Counted from the stretch's first letter, positions 9,881-22,200 are shown. The stretch: DNA of 64,000 bases from Asparagopsis taxiformis (GCA_030407315.1 JALQPE010001878.1:124001-188000); one strand, 5' to 3'. Program-made: numbers and translations. The notes: generated from the sequence alone by a model not told the origin.

Positions 9881-12512
9881 CGTCCATTTCCATTTCAGAT
9901 CTACTGGTTGCACTAGGCCTGAAAGTGTTTCTGGATAGGGCCGAATAACGACCTGGGCAGCACGCACTGCGTAAGATGATCTGTGTGATGCAGACTGCAA
10001 GGATTTCTATGGTGATTCTGGCTGGGGAATGTGGTAAGCTTGATTGTTGCGTGGCTTTGTATCTCCTTGCCTGCCATTTTGCTTGGATATTTACACGAGC
10101 GATCAAACCGAAGACGCCGACTCGGCACAACTACCAACTCTCCTAGCTTCGAGTCAGCGCCATCTAATTGCAACTTGTGACACTCAAGACGAATACGTTG
10201 TGCTGATCTCTGCAATGAAAATTGAGTTAGTGCTGCAGTTCTTTTGGGCGATGCCAATATGCAGGGATACTGTTTACACCTTTTGGGAGTCAAGAAGTTC
10301 TCGGATTGCAAATCAAATCAGATCATGGTAGAATATCTGACTTTTCTCTCTTCCCTTCACCACATCTGCATCCGGAGCTGAGCCAAGCTGAGCTGGAGGG
10401 AACCCGGCCGCTGACCCCTGTCATTCTCATAAACATCTTTAATGCAATACTATTCGTGTATGGTAATGTAAGTGCTAATGAAAATGTATACAAGTCTAGA
10501 ATAAACGTTGCAGTGGTTCTTTGTAGCTATCGATACTTGCTAAAAATCTGTAGCTTTTGCTTTTCGCATGGACGAGTTGCAGTCTTTGTGTTTGTTTCAT
10601 TTCTGCCACAAACGAGAGGCAATCAGGGTCTGTGTTCACATAGAGAATGATTTAATATATGCGCTCATTGCCGTCGTAGATACTTTTAACAATGGCCAGT
10701 ACGTTTCTCTCGGCCGCCGCCGGGTACGGTCGGACTGAAAGATCGGGGAGATGTGTGGAGAGTAGTGTTTCGATAGAGACGAACGTTGCGATGGATGGAA
10801 TGGTGATGATTTCATGCTGAAGCGATGGGAGATGGATGGATATGGTTGAATGAAATCTAGTATTCCGAAGGAGGCCTTTTCTCGAGGAAGAGGCATTATA
10901 TTCTCACAAAGCATGTAGATACTGGTTTCCAGTTTGGTATGCTATTGTAGCTCAATTCACATCATATCTACACGTACGTATGGAGAGAGATCCAAGTGTG
11001 CGTGGCACAGGTCCAACGGTGAAACAACGCAGTATGAAACTACCACAGATAAGGCGGCGTACAAAATCCTCGACTCAAGGCAGCTCTCAGGCTTTCGTGA
11101 GCACCGACTTCGTTCCACCAAGATGTTTCGGAAATATGTGCTGGTCTAACTTGATACGACCATAGGACAGTTTTGCTCCCTAAGCAATGAGCGAAAAATC
11201 AATGATTGCGCGTGTCGTCGGTACGGTCTTGTAATGTTGGCTCAACCAATAACATCTAACGTTGAGTTATCCACCCTCCGCCGTGTCGCGTCGTAAATTT
11301 GCACAGAAAATTTGTTTCAAATCTTTGCTCCAATTATCAGCTCAAATACGGCATTGATCTCCAGCTTCATCTGGACAGAAACACCGATCGCTCGATGTCT
11401 GTCTCAAATAAACCGCAGTCAAACGCCATGCGGAAAGTTTCATCGCTTCCCGTTGCGACTGAATCTGCAAACGCCACACAAAAATTTGCCCTTTCCGCGT
11501 CCGGAACGAACGCCGACTACATGTCGTCAGGTTCCTGATCGACTGGATCGATGGAGCTTGCTCTGCAGGAGAGCAGGACAGGCGGTTTGTTATGCCTGGA
11601 CAATTTCCATACCGATCTCCCTTCTTGAGTGCAAAATTACGAGTCTAGAAATTGACCTGCATCGGCTGCTGTATCACATCTGTGCTAAGGATTGATGATA
11701 CCCGTACCGCTGAGAAATTGCAGCTCTGGTAACGTGGGGATGATGTGCTGAACACGCAGAACGCTGATCCATAATGGGACTGCTTCATAGGCATAGTACG
11801 GAATGTATTGAGACAGCCCAAGCGAATTCAGGAGGGAGCACCAGGGCAGTGCGCGGTGACTCAGCAGATACCAGTGGTGAGTGGTCTAAATGGGGCTACA
11901 CACGAGTTTGTCAATGAACAGTCTAGTTTAGTTTGGAAATGTTTCGGATGGATGGTATGTTGTAAATGTCGACAGATTTGAGGAAGCGATAGAAGCAATC
12001 AGCACCGTGTAGTTGCATCAAGGCTTTAGTGGCCATTGTTAGAGAACTTTCTCCAATGCCCTTATTGCAGGATGGGCAGAAAACCCGGCCGGCTTCGAGA
12101 TTGAAGAATTCATTGCGCAGATTGAATGAATGCAATTGACGGAGAATGCAGAAGTATACAATGGTATCGTTTTGCAGGGTGACGTAGGGGAAACATGTTG
12201 GGCTTGTTGGAAATGCTGAGAGCGATGATGAGATCCAGTCGTTTCCGTCGTAGATGGCAGTGCTTGTTTTCTGCACGGCTAGCTTGTCTGCTGGGCGACT
12301 GGACGGTATTGGCGTACGATGAAGCGGGACTGGTGGTGTTTAAATGACATTTTTTGTTTGAAGATGGATGTATGTGTGCGACTAGAATGTAGTAAGAGCA
12401 TGAAAATGTTTATGTTTGATGGGCGTCGCATGTTGGGGGACTTTATGTCGTGTGGGGCAATAATGTCTCAGGTATTTGAAGCAGACAGCAATCGCTTGAG
12501 CGCATATAGACG
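9881..12512. other. 2.6-kb unique spacer between the palindrome arms
   Basis: Unrelated to the other copies of the family in this window, so probably captured sequence. The only frame with some protein character is on the minus strand at 11923-12276 (about 117 codons). It has a CPSC pair (FCPSCNKGI) and a mixed hydrophobic pattern but no recognisable family, and could be an exon fragment. Nothing else is supported. Confidence 0.4.
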
Positions 12513-14608
12513 TCCGGTGAATGACCAGCGCAATTGCATTGCTGGCGAGCCCAGAAATTCTAAAATTTCAGTCAGAAAAAAAATGCAAAAATACATCGAT
12601 TTGGGCGGTCGAAAGTGCCGTACGGCACACCCCCATCTCAAAAACATGTTCACATGTGCATGTTTTTGAGAATAGCCCAAAAAATAAAGCAATTCAGGAC
12701 GTCCGCCGGACATAGGCTTGATCAAGAATCGATTCTAATTTGGCCACAACGGCCCCAGAAGCTACCAAGCGCCCCGAGCGGCCCCTCCCCGCTCACTTAC
12801 CCACTCACGCTGTTCAGCTTGGACGCTCACTGGAAGTACTCGTCTTCGACATCCGCCAATGCAGGACAACACCATGAATACTAAACCCACCGTGGATCTC
12901 AGTCATCAACGGTGGGCGTCCTATAAATGACTGCTATAGAACCATTGTCCCAAGCCCTCCAATTTGGACGCTCAGCCAACAGCGATTGCTGCTCTACCTC
13001 CTTGGTCGTTCTCCGATGCATGTAAATGCGTCAAAGTACGACCGATGGGGCAGTCCAAATGTTTTGCACCAGTGCACGCCTAGGGATACCACAAGGTTCG
13101 TCGTGCACACACAAACACACAAACAACCACGCACTGCAGCACCCAACTTTCGCATGCGTCAGTGATGTGCTGCTGCAGTGTGTATGCGCCGTGCGGTAGC
13201 AAGATTTCCATGCTTGCAGCCATTGACATCCAGACATCCAGCTGCCGACCAGGGAAGCCGTTTGCAGCCGGTTCCCTCTTGTCTGCATGGCATCTCGGTG
13301 CTCTCAACACTTGCTTAGTTGCTGCGATGCGAGCAAATGTGCAGCACTAGCCTAACTTGAAATGGACGTCCAGTGGAAGTCCGCCTCGGTTACATTGCTG
13401 GTCAGCCCTGAAATTCTAAAATGTTGGGCTGAGAAATAGCTGCAAAACTGTATCCATGTGCAATACTCGACCAACCTGAAATGGACGTCCGGTGAATGTC
13501 CATCTCAATTGCATTGCTGGCGAGCCCAGAAATTCTAAAATTTCAGTCAGAAAAAAAATTGCAAAATTATATCGATTTGGGAGGTCGAAAGTGCCGTACG
13601 GCACACCCCCATCTCAAAAACATGTTCACATGTGCATGTTTTTGAGAATAGCCCAAATTTCAATTCAAATCAAGGTGTCTAATCTGGCCACAACGGCCCC
13701 AGAAGAAGCCATCCGACGCCCCGAGCGGGGCCATCGCTGGCTTCTGTAAGCACCAACTGTAAGCAAAGCCACATCTCACGAAGGATCGATTCCAGGCTCA
13801 GGCTCAATACGCCAGGGCGAAGTTTTGGTCCTTGTTTCGACATGCTCCCACCCCACTTTCTCACGACAAACACTGCTCATCCATCATGCTGCCCATGCTA
13901 CGTGCACTTTGTATGAGTAGTGAGCCCGCCTGCTTAGTTGCTGCAATGCATGGATGTGGGCAGCACACGACCAACCTGAAATGGACGTCCGGTGGATGTC
14001 CAGCTTGATTGCACTGCTGGCCAGCCCAGAAATTCTAAAATTTCGGGCAGAAAAAAATTGTGAAAAATCATCGATTTGGGCGGGTCGATTGTGCCGTACG
14101 GCAGACCCCCATCTCAAAAACATGTTCACATGTGCATGTTTTTGAGAATAGCCCAAATTTCAATTCAAATCAAGGTGTCTAATTTGGCCACAACGGCCCC
14201 AGGAACCGGCTGCCGCCCCGACCGGGGTCATCACTGGCTTCTGTAAGCACCAACTGTAAGCCAAAATCGCGTCTTACGAAGGGTCGATTTCAGGCTCAAC
14301 ACGTCAGGGACATGTCTTGGTCCTTGTTTCATCATGTTCCCGCCCCACTCTCTCACGACCAACCTGAAATGGACGTCCGGTGGATGTCCAGCTCGATTGC
14401 ATTGCTGGCCAGCCCAGAAATTCTAAAATTTCCGAAAAATCAATTTGGTGGCCCAGCATCTCCTGTGCCGAAAAATCCCGCGCTCACTTCTGATGTACGT
14501 CTAGACGTGTTTCGCACTTGTGCGCATCAGAGAAGGCCTCACGGAAGGTTGAGACTACGCTATTTGTGTACCGCGTCGTCTGAAATAGCGAGTAGTGTTT
14601 GTTGTATA
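12513..14608 (-). repeat. Right arm of the giant inverted repeat in element II
   Basis: Reverse complement of 7785-9880 with only rare substitutions in the inner part. One example is near 13270, where the mirrored frame reads REPAANG instead of RESAANG. The outer edge shares CCGCGTCGTCTGAAATAGCGA with about 7800-7825 of the left arm but is otherwise diverged. Confidence 0.9.
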
Positions 14609-16040
14609 GTTCTGGAGTATGCGTCTAGTGGTTTGTAAAGCTTGCAGAACGGGATAGGGATGTGGGTGGCCCTATTTTATGAATACATGAGTACCAATAT
14701 TCAGGGTTGACAAAGCGGAAAGGCATACGTTCATACATGTTTGAGATTGCATAGTGGAGAAAATATTTACATCGAAATTTAGATGGAGCTGATGGAGGTT
14801 TTAAGGATGAGGTATGAGAGGAAGAAAATTCTTCTGTGGTATGAGGATGTGTTCTCTGGAGGGATGCAATCTTGGAATAGTACAGGGGGAGGTGGAAATG
14901 TACGGAGTGCGGGTTTAGATTGGATTGTGATTCGGAGAGGAGTGCCGACGAGCATATGATGGGGATTGGGGAGACACTGCGGGGTGTTGGGGTAGTGAGG
15001 GCGGAGGAGGTGTTTAGGTGGGACCGTAGGAGGGTGCGGTTGAAGGCGCCGAGAGGAGGGGTTTTTTAGGAAAGTGAGGAGAAAGAGGCGGGAAGGGGGT
15101 GGCGTCTGTTCTGGCTTTGGTGAGTGGGGATGTGATGGAGAAGAAGGGGGTTATTGTATTTGGGGAGGGACGAGAGTGGGAGGATGGGTGCGAAGTGGGG
15201 GGTTGATATGTGGTTCAGAGCGGGGAGGTTTCTGGGGAGACGGCGTCGGAGCGGGAGCGTGGGCCGGTGGTGGTGGTGGTGGTGTATACGGTATCGAAGA
15301 TGCGGATGGCGTGGGGGCATGTAGCAGGTGAGGGAGGGAGGAGTGGAGCAGGTCGGGTACGGGATGAGGAGTGAGAGGTTTTCGAAGAGTAAGCTACAGG
15401 GGAAGTTTGTGGAGAGGGCGAAGGAGAGGGGTTGAAGGAAGAGGAGAGAGGGTATTGAAGAACAATACGTTGCAAAGGTGATGGGGGAGAGCATGGTCGA
15501 GGGGATAGGGGATGTTTTCCCTATTCTGAGGTAGTATGAGGACTGGTTATAAGAAATCTGTACGGTAGAGCAGAAAAGTAGGTATGGAATGGAGGTGTGC
15601 ACCGTGGAAGCGGGGATAGGTAGCTGAAAATGCGTTCTAGAGTGGTATTGGGGGTGTTTGAGGTACAGTACGGGGGAGGTGAGCACCAAATGGAAGGGGG
15701 TGTGAGCGAGAGGATGAAAAAATTAAAGACGAAATTGGAGTCGACCGACAAGGAAAAATAGAGTGGTCGCCGTGATGGATGCGGACATCCATGTCGAGCA
15801 AGGCGGCAGAAATTTCCGGGGTCGAAATTTTTGAATTTCGGAACCGGCGCCCGTCCTAGGTTGACATAGACATGGCGGAAGTCCATCCCGAGGGGGACAT
15901 CCGTGGTACTAGAAACAATGAATGTCGTCCTAGTAATACTAGACGTACTAGACCGCATGGACGTCCGGTTCTAGGCGGACATCCAAAAATACTGGAGAAC
16001 ATGGACGTCCGCCTAGTAATACTAGGTGTACTAGAGGTTG
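14609..16040. other. Right subterminal region of element II, purine-rich then GGACGTCC-rich
   Basis: From about 14750 to 15720 the plus strand is strikingly G+A rich (runs such as GGAGGGAGGAGTGGAGCAGG). The last 300 bases hold several ACTAG and GGACGTCC/GGACATCC motifs in inverted pairs. A long minus-strand frame at 15066-15689 is a by-product of the strand bias (Pro/Ser/Leu/His-rich, no domain). No gene is called. Confidence 0.6.
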
Positions 16041-16074
16041 TGGACGTCCGCGTCCATTTCCGAGAACACAGACG
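16041..16074 (-). repeat. Right terminal inverted repeat of element II
   Basis: Read inward from 16074 it is CGTCTGTGTTCTCGGAAATG followed by GACGCGGACGTCCA, with two differences from the left end. It is followed by TGGTGGTG, the resumed coiled-coil gene. Confidence 0.9.
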
Positions 16075-16514
16075 TGGTGGTGTACTGCATGTCTTGTCTC
16101 CAAGGCTCGCAAGCGAGGGAAGAAACGGACGTTGTCGAGAGCGAACAGCGGACTAGTGCACAGTCACGGCATGTGTTTGCAAGCCGTACTGTGACGAGAG
16201 AGGCTGTTGAAGTGTGGCAAAGCGGAGAGGGGTCTGGAATTGTTCATGTCGTTGATGATGTAAACCGCTGCTCATCACTTGTTCTAGTGTCCGAGGATTG
16301 GATTCAATCGCATATTACGTCAAACCTCGGTGCTGTAATGGATTGTGTGATTGCGCAAGGACTAATTGGCGCAGAACTTTTCGTCGTTGACCCATATGCT
16401 GGACACCTGAGTGCAAACCTGAATGTAGAAATCAATGCCCCACAGTATGGGGGCATGGAGCGGCGCCATGCAGCAACTGCTGATAACAGTTTTGGCGTAA
16501 TGGAGGATGGTTGA
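16075..16514 (+). pseudogene. C-terminal fragment of the element IV coiled-coil gene
   Basis: Continues the gene fragment 4340-4973 after the element II insertion. It matches the end of the intact protein at 57414-59297, from the VYCMSCLQG stretch to the FGVMEDG end, with the same stop. The gene points toward the transposase pseudogene in a tail-to-tail arrangement, as in element III. Function unknown. Confidence 0.85.
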
Positions 16515-16591
16515 AATTAGTGCAGTAAATGTGACGTTGGCTAGAAGGCTTATCATGTAGTACATTATCAATAGAGTGCTGCGATTTAGAT

Positions 16592-19500
16592 TTATTCTTC
16601 TTCATTATCATCTGTGAACTGGTAATCAGTGTTGGTGTAGAAGCGGTTGAGATAGAAACGGTGGTCCGACCAGTGCATTTGTTTCGTAAATGGCTTGACT
16701 GGAAAGTTACTTCGTACGATGTGCACGGTGCCAGATATAGTAGATGCAGGAATGAGGTCAAACCAAGGACCACCTGCACTGTGGGATGCAGTGTCATTGC
16801 TGTCAACGGATCCGTTGTCCGGGTCCCATGTGGACCACTTTAAACAAATGCACCCAAGTGATTTTTCCACAGCGGTTTTTGGGGCAAAGCAGGTCATATA
16901 CTGAACGAAAGCGAGTTCTACAGGTTGAAACAGGTTTGGAGACTGCAGGCGTACCAGTGCCAGGACGCGCCCTACCCATATGGTTCTGTAGTCATCGGCA
17001 GTTCCGGAGATGACGACAAAGGAGTACTGCGATCTCTTTGCGGGGCCGAATGATGAAGTTGCAAAGACGCGCTGCTGCTTGTGCCTCGACACGTTTGTGG
17101 GGCGAAGCATGCCACTGTGCGGGTCAAAGTCGTCGGCATCTGGGACGTACCCTCCCATGACGTAGGCGGACTTTACCGCGGTGACGGAAATGTCCATGTC
17201 ATGTATTGGAGGGCCTTCTGCCGTGGCGCGCAGTCTAGCGAGGGTGAGGAACGCTTGTGCAGCTGTGTCACCGAGTTGCTGGAATAGCGTTATGGTGCCA
17301 GACGGGAACGAGGAGTTGTGCAGAGGCAAAAGAGTGGCAGGATCGGGCTGTCCGTCGATATCTGCAACGAGGAGGGTTGCATCGGGCAGCAGGGAGGCAA
17401 AGTCGTGCAGTGCAACGGTGAATCCGTCGCGAACGAGTACTGCACCGTCTGTGGGCGATATCATGCGTGCGTTTCCCAATGTGTTCAATGGGGTATGACC
17501 AGTTGAAGTGGCCAAGGAGAATTCCATGTGGCGAATAGTCTCTTCCATGGCTGTGGAGCGCCTTCGAGAGGTTTTCCTATAACTCTGTTTGAACAGAAGA
17601 TGGGAGTGTTCGTAGAGGCCTGCATCAATGTGTTCCAGGGCGCCATATCTCTGCAAGTCACCGGGAAGATGGTCTAGAAGATGGAACTTGAAAGTTTTGA
17701 GACCTGTGGTGTGGAATGGGCCGAGGGTGGAGAGCATTGATTGTTTGAAATAGGAAATGGAGTTTTGGAGGCTTTCTAGTTCGGCGGCAGTCCAGTGCTT
17801 GATGCGACCGCGTTTCATGACCCATGCGACGAGGTCAGAGTATTGCGTGCAGATGGAAGTGAGGGGGGCTGTATCTACTTCGTCACAGCATGTGTCAATG
17901 AATGCTGCGATGAAAGGGAACACCATGTCGACATGGTGATAGTCTTTGGCTGCGAGCATGCCGCGTATGCCGTCCTCCGTGAAGAGGCCGTTCAAATTGG
18001 TGCCCTTCTCACCCTTGGAGAAATCGACATGAAGACCGGTGATGTAGTAGTCGCGTTCGATAGCGGAAAGAATGCTGTTTGAGCCGGCGAGGATGGATTT
18101 TTTCACCTTCTTGAAGGTGCGAGGTGTCCCGGAATGGGAGGCAGTGGTGGTGGTGAGGTCTGGGGAGCTGAGGCGGTGGACAATGCACTGTTTGATGAGC
18201 TTTGAGATGCCGAGGTGGAGATTGTGCAGAGGCTCGAAGGAGAAAATGTTGTAGGGGTCTAGGGGACTGTTGGTGGGTAAAAGAGCGGTCGATTCGAGGA
18301 CAGAGTGTTGTTCGAGGAGGGAGAGAGCTTCGAGCGGAGCAGTTGTATGCTCCTGAGCGCTCTCTTGGCGTGCAGAGCGTGTATCATCGAGGGAGCGGGG
18401 CTGGTGTGGCGCGGTGGATTCAAGTTGAGTGGCGGGGATGTAGCAGCGGTGGCAGGGATGTGTGGTGGTAGTGCTGTTGCGAGTGCATGACAGCTCTTTG
18501 GCCTCTGGAAAGTCGCAGCAATAATTGGCTAGGATGGGAAAGCATTGGCGGGCAGTTGCAGTGGAGTCTGTGCAGGGGAACCCGGAAGAGAACGCGGTGG
18601 ATAGGGACGAAAACACTTTTTCGAGTGCTTTATGAAGAATATCAATTTTGCGAGCGCGACTAGCAGAACTAGAGGTTGTCGGCATTTCATCACCGAACAA
18701 GGCGTTGGACGAAGGGTTAACAATGTACGGAAGATACCCGACGATGGTGAGGCCGGTACGGATGCAGTGGCGACGGAGGGGGGCGGAGAAGTTGAGCAGT
18801 GTGACGTGTATGGGGTATGCGACGATTGCGGAGCTCTTGAGGCTTGTGCTGCTCTTGTCGGAGTACACTTGGAGGAGGCCGGCAAAGGAGGAAGCGGTGG
18901 GATCATTTTCCTCTGCCCATACGACCTGTGGATCTTCCGAGAGCTGCACGCGCTGTCTAGTAACCTGGTGCAGCGTTTTCGCGAATTCTGTGTGTAGGGG
19001 ATGAGAAAATATTGCGGTGCCGTCTGGGGCGGTCTGTGGGGAGGGGTGGAAGAGAGTATTTTGGTCGTTAGCCAGTGCTAACTGCCTGCGGAGCATGCAT
19101 GTTGACTGGGTCGCGGAGGTACAGCTGTGCCGAGTACTTACCAGTTTTGTCTGGAATGATGTGGCTCTTGTAACCTTCGGTGCGGAAATGTGTTTCGACC
19201 ATGGAAGCGGTAACGTGGCGACATTCTTCTACGGTGCGAACGGCGCTGTTGAACTTTTCTAGGGAGAATGCGGGGTCTTGTAGGATGGTGATGACTTCGC
19301 TCACGCGGCCAGCGCCGGCCTTGTACTCGAGGGTTGTGAGACTGGCGGCGAGGGATTGCACGAGGAGGTCTGCGCGGGAGGGGGTTGAGGTTGGTGGCAG
19401 TGGAGCGTCACAGGGTGAGTCGCTGGAGGAAGCACGACCAGATTCTGGGTCTGGGGAGCTGGGTTGCGGGGAATCATGGTCGCCGTTTCGAGCAGGCTCA

Positions 19501-19637
19501 TGGGTGACGGCAGGGACACGAGCGTTGTTGAAATGTTGGGGAGAGGGGTTGAAACGGTAGCGACACGTTCGCTCATGCAGCGCGAGCGCATAACCATCTA
19601 CGCAGTAGTAGAGGCACCCTTCATACTTGCATTCCAT
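16592..19637 (-). pseudogene. Transposase A of element IV, frameshifted by a 4-bp duplication
   Basis: This is an almost identical copy of the 1012-residue transposase at 54298-57336, on the opposite strand. The frame from 19637 runs about 175 codons (MECKYEGCLYYC start) and then leaves the true frame. At about 19090-19099 this copy reads CATGCATGCTCC where the intact copy reads CATGCTCC, an extra ATGC. The rest of the protein stays open in the shifted frame to the stop at 16592 and keeps all domains. The copy is therefore young but inactive unless rescued. The motifs are described under the intact copy. Confidence 0.9.
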
Positions 19638-20084
19638 GTCGAGTTTTGACGCAAAAGGGAGGATTGCGAGCTGAACAGGGGAGACTGTGCCGTCCAGATG
19701 CGACCAATTTTATTTTTGTGTTGCTTTCGAGACTTGGAATGTAACGTGTTCGTAGTTTTGTGGGTAGTAGTTTTGTGCTCACTCCAGCTGACATCCCAAC
19801 GGTGGAATTTAACCAAGAGTTCAATCATTTCCAACTGTTACATCACATTGCGTGCTGGCAACGTGTGCATGGAAGGACGAACGACTGCCTGGGACATGAA
19901 TTTTCAATTAATTCATTTGTAATAATAAACTTTTTTATTTCCGAACTTCGTGGAATCTGAATGTGCTTTACAGCGGATATGCCACGGATCATGTAAGGAA
20001 AGCAAATGGATTCTCATTTATATGATTATATGTTTATATTCGTTGTTCTCGATCCGGATCTCATTGTTCGGGGATTCAGAGACC

Positions 20085-20159
20085 ATGGCTTGGGCCATAC
20101 TCAATCTCACTGCCGGCGATGATTTCGAGTATGCACAGCAAGACTTAAGCGGACGCTGA
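20085..20159 (+). CDS. Conserved mini-ORF of element IV (24 residues)
   Basis: Equivalent of 7338-7406 and 53724-53849, divergent from the transposase. It starts MAWAILNLTAGDDFEYAQQD. A TGA at 20157 replaces the AGA codon that lets the element III copy continue to 41 residues. Function unknown. Confidence 0.4.
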   Translation: MAWAILNLTAGDDFEYAQQDLSGR

Positions 20160-20234
20160 AAGCTGTCCGGTCGATGCCGCAGGCTCCACTCCGCCCTCAT
20201 CACCGACTGAGATTCTTTGACCGCCTTTGCTTTG

Positions 20235-20272
20235 TACGTGTGCGAATCTTGATCAAGATTCGCGCACGTACC
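20235..20272. repeat. 38-bp hairpin near the mini-ORF
   Basis: GTACGTG-x-GCGAATCTTGATCAAGATTCGC-x-CACGTAC, nearly perfect, centred on TGATCA. The element III copy at 53663-53700 has a GC-matched version, so the hairpin is kept in both. Confidence 0.8.
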
Positions 20273-20299
20273 TTCGTTCCATCCTCTACCCTCGAGGGT

Positions 20300-21480
20300 A
20301 TGCATTGAGGTAAGCGTGGGGTTTGAGTTTGACTATTTCCGTTGATGCGATATTTTTCATGGGAAGCCTGTTGACTGATGGTGTGTATTGAGCGGAGGAT
20401 GGAAGAGAGGTACGTGAAGTTTTGAAAGTGTGCTGCGAGGGAAGGTTGGTTTTGAGTCTGACTGTTGTAGTTGATTCCGATGTTGTGTAGATGATGCAGG
20501 AATGTTGATGACGGAAGGTAAGTTTCATTGAGTGCCAAGATGTGCTTTGCGAAGATATGGACTGCTGACTATGATTATTATTCATTGCAAGGTTTTTGGA
20601 TCATGGTTTGTATTGTGTGTAGGATGGATGAGAGGTACATTTGCGAGTTCTCAGGGTATGTAGCGAGGGAAACGTTGGTTTTCAATCTGACTGTTGCGAT
20701 TGATTCCGATGTTGCGTAGGTGATGGAGGAATAGTGATGACGGAAGGTAAGTCACATTGGGCGCCCAGACCGGTTGTGCGAAGATGCGGAATGCTGACTA
20801 CTTTTCTTGGATACACGATTACGTGATTTATGGTTTTTATTGTGTGCAGGATGGAACAGGTAAGGTAAGTGTGCGAGTTTTGAAAGTAAGCAGCGAGGGA
20901 AGGTTGGTTTTGAGTCTGACTATTTCCGTTGATGCGATATTTTTCATTGGAAGCCTATTGAGTCATGGTGTGTATTGTGTGGAGCGAAGGTAAGTGTGCG
21001 AGTTTTGAAAGTAAGCAGCGAGGGAAGGTTGGTTTTGGGTCTGACTGTTGTGGTTGATTCCGATGTTGTGTAGATGGTGCAGGAATGTTGATGACAGAAG
21101 GTAAGTTTCACTGAGCACCAAGACTTGTTTTGCGAAGATATGGACTGCTGACTTTGATTATTCATTGCAAGGTTTTTGGATCATGGTTTGTATTTGTGTA
21201 GGATGGATGATTCACTCATCCTCTCGGAGAGGTAAGTAAGGGAGTTTCTAGGATATCTGTCGTGGTAAGCGTTGCTTTTGAATCTGACTGTTGGGGTTGA
21301 TGTTTTGTATGTGATGCAGGAGTGGTGAAGCAGGAACGGCAGGACTGAAGGAGAGTGAAGAAGGGATGTAGGAAGATGGGGAATGAAGCTGTGAGTTGTT
21401 TCTGGTATGTGTATATTTTCGGGCATACGATAGAAGTGAGAGTGGTTTCAAGTGGTGTAAGATTTTGCTGACCATGTTCG
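20300..21480 (+). repeat. Splice-like repeats of element IV
   Basis: Tandem degenerate units contain GATGCAG, a short block such as GAATGTTGATGACGGAAG, then GTAAGTTT (about 20498-20525, 20717-20752, 21079-21109). Other units read GTGTGTAG, GATGGATGAGAG, GTACAT. Read on the plus strand, away from the transposase, these look like microexons of 12-18 bases between acceptor and donor consensus sites. Homologous to 5980-7290 and 52440-53650 in inverted orientation. Confidence 0.6.
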
Positions 21481-21939
21481 TGTTTGATGTCTTGATGATT
21501 TAATGGGCTGGGGTGGTGTCGAGGAAAGCGGGGATGGAATTGGGAAGGAGCGGATTTTTGTAATCTAGGTCGTGAGGGTTCTTGAAGTATGTGCGGATGG
21601 TGGTGCATGGCGTTCGGATGGTAGGGAGAACGCGATATTGAGGGAGATGGGTGATCGACGATATGCTGACAGGTATTTTGTATTCTGGCTGGATACGTAT
21701 TTCGTATTCTGGCTGGATACATATTCCGTATTCTGGCTGGATACGTATTTCCTATTCTAACCGGGTATTTATTTCCGATTCTGACCAGATATGTATTCCC
21801 TATTCTAGAGAGACGTATTGTATACGAGCAGTTTCCTAAATGAGAGAATAAAATACGGTCCGATATGGGCCCTGAATTTACCATCCGCTGTAATTTCTTC
21901 CCTCCCGGTTTTCGCTGATATATTGTATACTGGATGTCG

Positions 21940-22110
21940 GGTCCTAGTATTCCGCCAAACGTACTAGAGAAAGTGGATGTCGGGTCCTAGTATTCCGCCA
22001 TATGTACTAGAGAAAGTGGATGTCGGGTCCTAGTATTCCGCCATATGTACTAGAGAAAGTGGATGTCGGGCCCTAGTATTCCGCCATATGTACTAGAGAA
22101 AGTGGACGTC
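21940..22110. repeat. 43-bp subterminal tandem repeat of element IV, about 4 units
   Basis: Inverted copies of the unit at 5095-5280 and 51540-52020 (GGATGTCGGGTCCTAGTATT, CCGCCATATGTACTAGAGAAAG). Confidence 0.9.
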
Positions 22111-22200
22111 CGCATCCAAAAATTTTTTATTTTTTTTGGACGCGGACGTTCATTTGTTCTAGTAAATCTCGGGGCCGACTAGGACCCGTACTAGAGAGAC

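Larger units (their letters stand above)
4974..16074. mobile_element. Element II: 11.1-kb nonautonomous transposon nested in element IV
   Basis: The ends are inverted copies: CGTCTGTGTTTTCGGAAGTG at 4974 and, read inward from 16074, CGTCTGTGTTCTCGGAAATG, both followed by GACGCGGACGTCCA. Comparison with the empty site in element III (TTGGTATGGTGGTG on the reverse strand near 57850) shows a duplication of the dinucleotide TG at 4972-4973 and 16075-16076. Its left 2.8 kb matches the subterminal part of elements III and IV, but the interior holds a giant palindrome and no transposase. It would need a partner such as element III to move. Confidence 0.85.

Noticed and set aside
15066..15689. 207-codon minus-strand frame
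   Set aside because: Pro/Ser/Leu/His-rich by-product of the purine-biased strand; no domain and no homologue among sister elements.
19017..19560. Plus-strand frames opposite transposase A
   Set aside because: Shadows of the transposase coding strand; the same shadows occur at 54375-54755 in the other copy.
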